Assembly (NCBI GenBank): GCA_017165825.1
Contig: CM029380.1
Location: forward strand, 20,687,572-20,751,571
Direction of reading: 5' to 3'
Source: Hepsetus odoe
Taxonomy: Eukaryota; Chordata; Actinopteri; Characiformes; Hepsetidae
DNA: 64,000 nt
Shown: in pieces, positions 46,301 to 57,844 of the stretch
Numbering within the stretch: the first letter of the stretch is position 1
Layout: every line of letters begins with the position of its first letter
Position numbers and translations under genes: made by a program
Notes under the pieces: generated by a model
Seen by the model: the letters and a program-made list of their open reading frames with translations, nothing else
Database searches by the model: none
What the model was told of the DNA's origin: nothing

Positions 46301-46890
46301 TTGCACCCTACATATGTCTCTTGTTCAGTAATGTCTTTGACGGAATTGCAGAAGGAAAGTGACATTACATCTTAGCTCAATAGGAGGTATTAATTATAGA
46401 TGAGTAGGAAAGCAAACCATGACACAGATTGATTTGGTTTGTTCAAATATTTCACTTTACAGATCAAAGAAAAACCTAAACCCAAAGATTTCTGTGAGTA
46501 TTGACCTTTAAAAAACTGTAATAAATAACCCTGAAAAAGGTTCCTTTGGAAGCATTCACCCTGAACAAGAAAAGTCAAGTTTTTTATGGAATGAAGAAGC
46601 ATGTAAATTCCCTTCAGAGTCCTGACATAACATGTCATTTTGCTTGAAACAGGGTTTGCGACAAATAAATGGGTCTTGTCTTATAAAACAACAAGTGTCC
46701 AACACGCCCAGACTGACCAAGTTTGACATTTTCATCTTCATTTTTGTGAATCTCATGTCTTCATCTTGTATCTCTTCAATGACCTTTACATGGATGAGAG
46801 CACAAACTAGTTAATTTCCTGTTGGACCCACAACTAGATTCTTAAAACTATTCATTCAGACTAAAGGAACTGACTCACCTTTAGCTAGAT
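43391..46890. other. Intergenic and presumed cilp2 3' UTR
   Basis: The part nearest 46890 must contain the 3' UTR of cilp2 on the minus strand. Candidate reversed AATAAA signals (TTTATT) occur near 46006, 45660 and 45563, and I cannot choose among them. The remainder shows no exon or named repeat. Confidence 0.45.
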
Positions 46891-49307
46891 CTACTGCCTG
46901 GGTTGAGTCCGTGTGCCCATTCTCCTCCTGCTTGTGGTGCTAGTTCTGCGGCCCGGGGTCCTGCCCTGCTGGCCAGAAGGATATGCCACTACCTGGGCTG
47001 ACTCTCTTCTGACCTGCATTCCCTGTGATTCCCTCATATCCCGGGCCATCTGTGCCAAAGTCTGGCCAGGATTCGTTTGCAAGCGCTGAAACAGACTCTC
47101 ACGGTTTACAGTTCTTTTTGGGCAGCTAAAAGTTAAAGCCACTCCAGAATCTGACTTCATCTCCCTGGAGAAACCATCTGATGTTCCATCAAAGCAGCGA
47201 CCTATGGCAATCTCCTTGGCAATTCTTGGGTTCTGGTCTGTGACAGTGTAGATTCCATAGTTATGGCCCAGAGGATCCACAGGAGCTAACATGTTAAAAG
47301 CATGAGACTCATTGTTCTGTAGAACAGGTGGGTGTTTTGTAAGATATTCTTGCAGGAGGCTGTTGATGCCAATTCGTCGACAGTTGCCTTGAGGAATGAC
47401 AGTAATGAGAGATCGGTCAACAGCACCTTGGTCAAAAAGCATTCCGCTGCACTTGAACTCCAGGCAAGCAGCCGAGGTGTTGGGATGATTCAGGTCACGA
47501 GTACTGCGGATGTCCCTGATTCCATACAGCTGGCCTCTGGTCATTGGATGCGTTCCACCAAGGTTCCTGGACCTCACCATAACTTCTATCGCCCCATGGA
47601 TCTTAACTTTAATATAGCAAGCTCTAAACTCCTGTGGATTGGGCCACCATGATAGGTAATCCCCCGTCCATGTTGTGAGATCACTCTCCTCAAAAGGTAC
47701 GACGTTGTACTCATATTTATCTTTCTCCACACGGAAAAAGCGGAAATGATTTGCATCAATAGGCGCATTTTCACAGGCAATCAAACTTTGATAAGGATAT
47801 ATCGGTCCATTAGTTTCATCGAGATTGTTAGGATTCGGTTTAGCTAAATTTATTCGGAAGGCAGTTTTTTTAAGCGCCAGATCATCATGATCAGAACGCT
47901 GGTAATCTAACTTGTCTAAGTATGGTTGTGACACCCCGATGACATTAGGATTCATCTTTGGTGCTGAAGGGGCGGCCTCAAGTTCTTCACCACCCATTAT
48001 GGCTGTGACATAAGCTGTGTACGCATCAGGTCTCTGAGCATCACAGAAGGCTGGGAGACAAGCTCCATTATGTCCTGTTATCACACTGTCAAAGCGTCCC
48101 CAAGCTCTGGGGTTTGAGGAGTAGCCAGGCTTGGGCTCCAGGTTTATTAGGTTAATGACCACTCCTTCAAGTTGTTCAGAAGGCAGGAACTTGTCACTCA
48201 TGTATGCCCGCACCTTGACATAGCAGCGGCGACTTTCAGGAACATCTAAGTTAAACAATCTGCGCTCTCTGATTTCCATGTTTCCAATCAAGAAAGTGCG
48301 CTCCTCTCTTTTTTCTCTTCCATTACCACTAGTGGTAACCTGAGTAGGCTGGAAGTTACCCTCTTCCTCCCAAATACCCGTGTCTGGATTGAGAGACCAC
48401 AGTTTCATAGTGGGAATATGCTCTTGCATTTTGACATGCTCTGTGTCAAGGAGCACCTGGACTTCACCAGCTCCAAGAACTTCTTGGTTTGCCTCATCTC
48501 TGAAATCAACAGAAAACATGCCATATGTCCTCAGAGGAAGAATGTCACCCTCATCACCCACAAAGTTTAAGTCTCCTGGAGCAGCAGCAGCTGTTGTGAT
48601 GTTGCGTGGATCAAAGAATGTGACACTGGCTTTAACTGTGCCCTCATACGTTTCCCCAGTATTTTTGTGGAAGGAATTGGGAGGTATGACAAGCTGCCCA
48701 ATGGGATCTTCATCTTTTATTTCACCCAAATAAATAGTGTTAGTCTCTCCAGCATTGATGTCAATTGGTTCTTGCTTTCTCATTACTTTTACATCATGGT
48801 ATACAGCGCCACCCTTTTTGTCAAAGATGAACACTTTGAGAGTATCTATTAACTTTTGCGATGGGTCTACAAAGTTCACAACTAGCCGCTGGGTGTCAAA
48901 AGGGACTTGAATTGTGAATCCACCCTGATATCCTGTCGTTCCTATCCGTTCCTTCCCCATGAAAACGTGCCCAAAGCGCAAAGGCTCATTGTTGTCAGCA
49001 GCAACCACCCTGCCTCGCACCAGAATTTTGGGCTCCACACACTTGTGGCAACCACATTCACTTACAACTTTAATTGGCAGACTGTAGCTCCCACAGTTGA
49101 TCTCCTTTGTCTCCATTTGTTTCACACCACAGCAGAAACTAGAAGCTTCTCTGCATCGTAGGTCAAAGTCCAGTGATCCAGGACATTTGTTGTGAGGACA
49201 GCGTCCAGCATTGTAGAACGTTGATTTCGTACCAGTCTGTTTACAGTCTAATGGCAGTCTAATCAGGTGACTTTCTGGTGTAACGTTACATGCTGGAGTT
49301 CCTTTGG
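46891..49307 (-). CDS. cilp2: cilp2 exon 9 (large C-terminal half)
   Basis: It encodes residues 450-1253 after a TTCTGCAG acceptor, starting KGTPACNVTPESHLIRLPLD. It is Cys-rich at first (CPHNKCPG, CREASSFCCG, CGCHKC), then follows the conserved CILP core with LRTYGMFSVDFRDE, KLWSLNPDTG and RERRLFNLDVPESRR. NPRAWGRFDSVITG and HNYGIYTVTDQNPR come later. The furin-type site REKR-EE is at 48307-48318. The end is a basic, Arg/Ser/Thr-rich tail (SGQQGRTPGRR onward). Sequons NIT, NTS and NES are present. Confidence 0.96.
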
Positions 49308-50731
49308 CTGCAGAACAAGAAAGGAAAAGTTAGCCCAACATTGTACACATCGTATCTTTTTGATCATTTTATAGACTTTAACAGTTCCTAAATAGAATTT
49401 TTGGTGGCTAACAGATTCTAAAAACAAATGCGAAAGATACACTCTGCAAACAAATATCACATCAAAATTATATAAACATATTTTCAAAGCACAGCTGCTG
49501 CAAATTAGCAAAAAGCAATGGCACAAGAAAGAAAGAATCACGAAACAAGAACAGCGAAACAGAAAAGCTCACAAATCAACTCACAAATTGTTCGCACATG
49601 CTGTGGTGGAACAGGGAAACAGTTGCAGCATTTGTAAAATAAGAACTCAAAATGACCAATACTAACAAAGATATAATAAAGTCAATTAACTTGAACTAAT
49701 TAACTACTTGCTAGAACCTCTCTGCAGAAACTCTAGCTAATAACCTTTTGGGTTAAACTATAAACACAATAAAAACTATAAAATATCTGGCTTTTCTGTG
49801 GGGGAAAGGTTTGAGGATTTGTTTTATTTTAGGCAATTTGTGGGTTGTTTTTCATTACTTATTTCAAAGGGTTTTATTTATAGATGACCCTCCTGAGGAC
49901 AAGCAGTTAAGAAAATGAGTAGGAGAGTGAGTTTTAGGATTGAAGTCTATTTACACAAGTTCCTTGAGATAACAAGGTTGCTTCTTCTACTGTACTTCTG
50001 TTGTACCTCATCTGCATCCACTTAACATTTACAGCATTTATGCAGAGTGACTCCCATTTCCTGGTTACAGGGACAGTCCCCCTAGAGTAACTTGGGGTGA
50101 AGGGATTTGCTCAGAAACCAATGGCAGTAGTGCTGGAGCTGGGATTAGAACCTGCGACTTCTTGGTCCATCGGCAACTATCCTACCACTCTAGACCATCA
50201 CCATCCACATATTTTAGACCATTTTAGTATTAATAAATCTCAGTACTAAGTGATCACTGAACCCATGGTTGATTATTTGGCCAAATGTTGGCAAGATTAT
50301 GATCTCATGGCTCTTAGCAGTCTCGGGGTGTTTGCAAATGAATAGCTGTAGTCCACAGGAGAGACATAATTATCACATTACCTTCTACTGTAAAAGCTAA
50401 TAATTCATCTTAGAGAACGCTGCCATGTAATCCTGTTGAATATGGTGGAACACTGAGAAAATATTCTGTAGCTGTAATGAATTAAAACACACCATTAAGA
50501 CTAACATTCATCATCTTGTATTTAAAAGTCTGGACTGTTTTCGTTCACTGAAGTTTATTTCATGTGTTGCGAAGATGGATTGGTCGTTTGAAACAAACCT
50601 GTGGCTGATTGTTTTAACACACCATGCAGACTCTTTTATTGTTCATCTATAATCTTGGATAACAAGCATCATGGGAATTCGCTCAATGTGTAGTTATATG
50701 AACGGATACGGAAACGGGTACCCGTCTGACA

Positions 50732-50763
<32 letters not shown>

Positions 50764-53700
50764 ATTTATAGAGATTCTTGGATTTCATATCAGTATGCAA
50801 GGCTCCGGTGCAAGTGGGATTTGATATTTTACTGTCTCCATGGCAATTTCCTGCCATCAGTACTTTATACAGAACAGACTGATCTGCACCAACAGAAACT
50901 TTATAAAGCATTCTTTACTCTCATACTGTTAAGCAATGAAAGCCAAAAGATCATACTTCACTGAACAGTTTTCTATTTTGAACTTCAACACAAATATAGT
51001 AATGACTTCCATGAAACCTTCTACAAACACTGAGGAACAGATTCTGTACTTACCTAAGACAGTTAAGAAGGCTGGAGTGGATTTGATGCTGCCTGTCAGA
51101 CTACTGGCTTTGCAGTGATACTGCCCAGATTGTTCTGGTTTCAGATCCCGTAACACCAGGTTTTCTTCATACTTGAAAATTTTCTGGTCCAACAAGGTTC
51201 CATTGTGATACCTGATAACCAAATTTATCAAGATCACTAAAACATGTGGGACTAGATACCAGTAGATAAGTAGGGGAACCAAAATAGTTTTTTCTTTGAT
51301 TATAATATTTTGTTACATTTAAAAAAAACCTTTATATTTCTGCCATATGTTTCTGGCAGTGAAAAGGAAAATGGGATGATCTTTTCAAATGTTCATCTGC
51401 AGGTTTAGTTTGCCAGTTTTATTCTGTGTTTTCTCTTTTCTTTTTTCCTTTTTTTTCTTTTTTTTTGGCAAACCAGTGATGACATCATGATCAGTGGTAG
51501 TGCTCTGTTTATACCCCGGTAGAGTTATTTATTCACAACTTAATAAAACAGCCATTTTTAATCAGAAAATTCATTATAATTTACACATTTTCCTCAATAA
51601 GAAATCATCAAAATCCCAACAGAAGCTAATTCTTACAAGCTGTTAATTTATGTTTCCACCCCTATCTAGTAGCAGTAAGTTTAAATTTTCAATTTATATC
51701 ATAAAATATTTTTTTCTTAAAATACATTTTTACCTTCAACTGTCTCAAAATAAAGAATTTGAGAATCTTTGAATGTCATTACTTTTTATAGTATGTAAAA
51801 AAGAATGCAAAAATGGATTAGTAATTAAAATTCATTAAATTATCATTTACTAACTCTGTGTTTGAGATGGCAACTGATTATTACATGTTTTAGCAAAAAA
51901 AGGAGAAAAAAAAACTTGGGCTGCAGAAAAGGTTTGATATTATTGAAAAACGGGGATTTGAATAGTGATTCCGAACCTTTGAGCTGCAGTGTGTCTCTCA
52001 GGTGGCTTATGGAAAAACTTTTGTAAAGAATTAGGTATTAAATTTAAAAAATCAAATTTTCTTACCAGTGATATTTTTCAGGGTTGGGTGTTCCAGTTGC
52101 TTTGCAGCAAAGCATCACACGTTGTCCTTCATATCGTACTTTGTCCTCAGGATGCTTCACGATGTATGGTTTCTCTGTAGGGCAGAAAGGTTCCAGCTGC
52201 TGTAAATGCGCTGAAGCATGTATTCTAATAAAAACCATCTGCAGCTTCTATAAACACATACATTTACATTGCTGTAAAGCTGCCTGCAGTAATGATTATT
52301 GCAGACGTTGTTATTCTTGGTTCTCCATCTGGGCATTGTCAGGTAATGCTCGCTGCAGCTAATTTGGACTTTTATTTATGATGATGAAATGCTTCACTAG
52401 GCTTACCTGAGGACCTGAGAACAGCTCGTATCCAGAGGCTTTCACTGCTGTTGATGAAAACAGGCACAGTGGCGGGGGCGAATTTGTCTTTGCTGATGAG
52501 TAGATGGATCTCAGGTCCAGGGCACATACCAGGGATTTTGAACCGACCCTTGGCATCACTTTGGGTCCGGATAAGCTTGGGCATGTCAGAAACAGCCACG
52601 CTGGCTCCAGACACAGGCACACCAGTTACACTCAGAACTTCTCCCTGCAAAGTTTGTCCCTCACATACGCAGTGGCTGCAGTCCTCACTGGGACGTCCCT
52701 CAGGACAAATGATTTGACACTTTTCTACAACATTCACACAAACACACAGAGCTCAGTTTGTTAATACACCCTTGTTCCTTATACTTTTGGCCACTTTATC
52801 AGAAACATGGACCATGTAGAGAAACTTTACAGATTTACACTTAATGACTGTAACGGTACAATTTACCAACCCTCTTCTAACCCTTCCAGCAATGGAAAGG
52901 GGCAGAAAAGGAGGTTCCAGCAATGGAAAGAGGCCAGTTGTACATCATTTACCATGCAAAAGTTTTGCTTTTCTTCCTCAACCAGTTCAGTAGTGGTCAG
53001 ACCACATGATCATTGTTTACTGGGCATCTTTGATTGAAGGACTAATCTCGGGCATTTGTGCCAGTGAAATGTTTAAAGACCACTGGAACATTGCTGCGTT
53101 TCGTTTCACTTGCACTGCCATGCAGCCACTGAATGATTTGTGGTGAGTGGAAGCCCAGTGGTGATTCCTTTGCATTGATGGATGGATGAAAAACCAAACA
53201 GCAAGAAATTATTTACAGTGACTAACTCTAAACCAGCCCTTCAAAGTTAGGAAGAGCAAGGCCGTTTCAACTCATATTTTGCTGTGCACTGAGGAGATTT
53301 GAGTTTGAGTTCAAAAGATCTCAGGCAGCTTTTGTATCTGACCACCCATCTTTGGTGTATAGCAAAAACAAATTAATTGCTTTTCCAGTACCTTTGGAGG
53401 GAACTCAAGATGGCAGATGTTTTTAATTTAATGCAAACTCAGCGCTTGGGCATTTTGAAGAATGCAGTACCTGGACATGACATATTTCCACACTTCTGGA
53501 CTTCCACAGGTCGTCCTTTGCACTGGATCTTATTTGATGATTTTATGCACAATCGCCGTCTTCCTCGTCGACCTTTCCCACAGGTCACTGAGCAAGTGCT
53601 CCACAGCCCCCACTGACTCCAGGTGGCTGTTTAGACAAGAGACAGGGGAATGCTGGAGTGAGTTTACAAGGCTGACCTTTTAGGATCAAATGAACCCATC

Positions 53701-56700
53701 TGGATAATCTGCATGGATGAAAGCCTCTTTGAAGGGGTGCTACATTGATTTCTTGATCAAAGTGCTCAAAGCTTTTCCATGGAAGCATGTTATTATTAAG
53801 CCTGGTAAGTGGATGCCACATGTATCGTTAAAACATCAAGGACTAAACGTCCCAAGGAAATCCCAATCTTAATTCAACTACATGATAGGCTCTATTAAAA
53901 GTGGACTAAAAAACATTTATTTTAAATTCTGGATAAATAACAACGTTTTCTTATTGTAGCAAGGTACTGTATTCAGGGAGGTGAATAAAAAACCTGTTAT
54001 ATCCTGACTGTTCTGTTTTCTCAATTCTTCTTTTTATTCTTTCCCATGTATTTCTGGCAATGTGCTTTGTTTTTGTTTGGGTTTGCAGTCTCCTCCCTGA
54101 AGTCCTGCCTTCTGGTTATTGTTCTCACCTCTAGAGTTGAGTTGATTACTGCTCCCAGATGTTTCCAGTCTTGTCTTAAGTATAAGTAACCCCATTGTTA
54201 AAGTGTCTCTTTGTTCAGTCCGCCATCATTACTGCTCTTTTGGACTTATGAGTGTTTATCCTTTAAGTTTTGCAGATGTCTTATCATTTGTTGGGTTTTT
54301 TTCTTAGAATATAGTTTTTCATAATCATACCTACATCTTAAAGTGACAACTCTTGTCATTGCGAGGCCATGCACAGCAGACAATGAACCACAACGAAATT
54401 GGACCTCTGCATTTAACCCATGCACACTCAACACCGTGCAGCAGTGGGCAGCTATTGAAAGCGCCCGGGGAGCAGTGACAGGGACGGCACCTTGCTCAAG
54501 GGTACCTCAGGGCAACCTATTGGGAAGGGGTTCGAACGCCCAATCCTCCGATCATGCAGCCAACGCCCGAACCACTAGGCCACCGCTGCCTTGGCTTCAC
54601 ATGTGGGGCAATCATTTTAATGATACCTATATATATTAAACTAAACTTTTTAATAATTAAAACATATCAGTGTATTTATATTTAATATATCGGTTCCATT
54701 CTAAGATTGACTGTATTCAGCATTTCGTAACTCTAAGATGGATGCAAAGTACTTGAGATGTTGATGTAAAAATACCTTTTGGATTCCAGTTATCAATATA
54801 TAGAACTTATATTTTACTGTTTAAGTAAATGGCAGGACTTTTCGTTTAAATTAATTTTGCTTGGCTAGCTACCTTGACACGGCGGAGTAGAGCACTCTCT
54901 GCGCTCGGTGTGTGGGCCAGGGCAGGTTGGGTTGAGCAGCGGAGGCAGTGGCTGTGTGCTCATGCATTTCCGCCGACGCAACTGGATGCCCACATCATTG
55001 CAGACAGTAGTTGAACAAGGACCCCATGCATTCCAGTCCGTCCAGTATGCTTGAACTGAGGAAATAAGAAAGTAGCAGGCATCTTCCTTTCCTTGAGTCC
55101 ACACACACTCATACATCTCTGTTTTGTACAAGGCAGGTCTTGGCTCATAGTATAAAGTATCTACTGTAACTGATTTTTGTTTCAGTAATGGTACCTGGTG
55201 GACACTGGAACCGCACATGGTAGTTAGAGCAGATGCGTCCGTATGGCTGTTCTTTATTGATGCACCAGAAGCCCTTCTCCAGGCTGGAATGCACCACCTC
55301 CCCGGTGTCAGCGGCTGCTACCCAGTCAGTGGTGCGGACCTCCATGGCCACAGGCCGTGCACACACCCTTTCACGGTAGTAGAATCGAATGGCCTCCAGC
55401 CTTTCATAATCTCCATTACCTCCTGGATGATCGATGTTGAACCAGGACGTCCACTCTGTTACTCCTGTGTGGCAAATCAGCAGAAACTGACAGGTGAGCC
55501 TGAACGCATGTTCTTCACTACAAATGGTCAGGTCTGAAAACTCTCCGTTCCCCACACAACTGCATGAATCCATTATCTTCTAACATTTGGAATGAAGCTG
55601 GCACTATTCTTCACTTATAAATTTGGGTCTAAATTAAAAATTAATATCATGAAAAAGTGACACAAAAATGGAGTGCACGTTCATGGAGTGCATGGTTGTC
55701 CAATCAAATAGTAGTTACTAATCCAGGTCCTGGAGTACCTGCAACTCTTCCAATCTTCCAAGTGCTAGTGCAGAGAAAATGCCATGATTACAGAGTGCTC
55801 CAGGGACCAGCATTGAGAACCAGTGCCAAATAAATACTGAATAAATATTTTCAAGTGCTTCCACTGAAAACTTTCTTTTTTGATCCAGTTCCTGCTCTTG
55901 GAACAGCTTTATGAATGCCAGGAAAGCTGTAAAAAATGTTTCAGTACTTCTTGTTTCAGTTAAAAACAGTTGTTAACAGAGTGTCATTGCTTCTGCATCA
56001 CATTGGCACTGTGCCTGTATAACATGGGCTCAAATTCAGAAAGCACCGATGGTTCAAATTATTTCATAACTCACACTGCAGGAAATCACACTTTTGTAAC
56101 ATTTTTAGACGCTGACAGCACAAGCATTATTAATTATTAGTCCCAGTTCATCATCTGAGCTGAGAATGCTCTTAACACTGATCCCAGCACCAACAGAGTC
56201 TTAGTTCAGCCATATTAACCTGTGGTCTGAGGTTCAAAGATGTTGTCGTAGACCAGCTTTGTGTTCCTGGTCCTTTGTCTGGACTTTCGTACCTGCGTGT
56301 TGTTCCAGCTAGAACCTGCAGGCAGTTAGAGAAAAGAAACATTAGGAAGAAAATTGGTAAATGATTAAAGGCCTTAATGGAAGGAAATTTCATTTCATGT
56401 CTTTTTGGATCATTTCAGTTGGCTCAATCAAGCTTATGAAATATTCCCACAAAATATTGATATTGAGTTTGATTAAACAGCGATGACATTCATTTTCAGA
56501 TGCTTTTTATTCAAAGTGATGTTTATGTAACAGACCATTCCGTACTCAGTCTCCAAGCACTCGTATTTTAGTTCTTGATGACATATTGCTGTTTACAGTC
56601 TTCACCCAGCATGTTCCTTAGGTTGCATGTGTGTCTGTGAATGTGAATGGAAAGTTCAGGCCTTTAAGAGGAAGTCTGCAGAAGACACTTGATCTTAAAG

Positions 56701-57758
56701 GACTGTCCCTTGGGTGTCTGCCTTTCAGCGTTCTTTGTCATGGTGCCATCGCAAGTCCAAAGGGCAGTCTGGTCTACTTATACTAGCCCAACCTCCAGAT
56801 GCGTGTGAGCACCTGATACTTAATCCAGTGATGGTCAACAGAAGGGGTGCACTCACTTTTCTACACCATAAGCTGTTTCCTGGGAAAAAAAAAAACCCAA
56901 ATAGCAAGAGCTCCTGCACACATATGGAAAAATACTGGAGTCTTATTGTGTCAGATTCATACGCCTTCCTCTGTCCTCTGTTCTATGACCTCTCTTCTGA
57001 AGAGCGATACAGAGAAGCATGAGTTCATATGTTTCAGACCTCTTAAATTAAAGCTGGAGAAATGGACCATGTTATGGTCAGCATTAAGGGGGAGTGAATT
57101 TTTGTGGTTATGAAGAACATTTTAAAAATGAAAAGAACCTTCAACTGGTATTTCTCCAGTTCAGATGTTCTTCCAAAGGTTCTTTCTATTCATAACAAAT
57201 CAGCACAAACATACCAGTCACACTTTATTTTGATGGTGCCCTGTAGATGATTTTCAGATAAATCGTTAGGAAATTATCTGGTGAAACACATTGGTATTTT
57301 TCTCTGCTATTCCAGCAACACCCAGGATCCTACTCAGGTCAAGCAGCTAAGAAAATGAGTGAGAGAGGGAGAGAACTTAAAATTGAAAAATATATTTAGT
57401 TGAATGTTAGTTATTCACTGAACAAAGCATCTGGGCCATCCAGATAAAGAGTTGCCAGAATCTACTTTTGCTTCTAAAAAATCTTTTTTATAGAAATATT
57501 TGTGAAATAAAATGCTTGAGAGTGAATAATCGTATTTACCCTTAGAGGCAAAGGACCATGTCACAAACGCAACTGAATATCCATGGTAATGAAAAACATT
57601 GCTTTATATGGAAGTTACAAGGGTATTTAAAAGCGGTTATGTGGAAATGCATGTGGGTATAAATTTTACTATTAGTGGTTTTCAAAAATAAATATAATTC
57701 TATTAAAAAAATTACATAAAAATAATTATTTATATATAATTATAAAATATAAAATTGA

Positions 57759-57844
<86 letters not shown>

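Larger units (their letters stand above)
49308..51053 (-). other. cilp2: cilp2 intron 8
   Basis: It is about 1.75 kb. It contains a SINE-tail scrap near 49886, a reversed SINE at 50021-50206 and a CA microsatellite at 50732-50759. No further coding segment was recognised. Confidence 0.75.

Noticed and set aside
46891..49125. A single 744-codon gene starting at 49125
   Set aside because: The frame continues upstream to an acceptor at 49307 and joins eight upstream exons. The internal Met is not the start. It is the last exon of cilp2.
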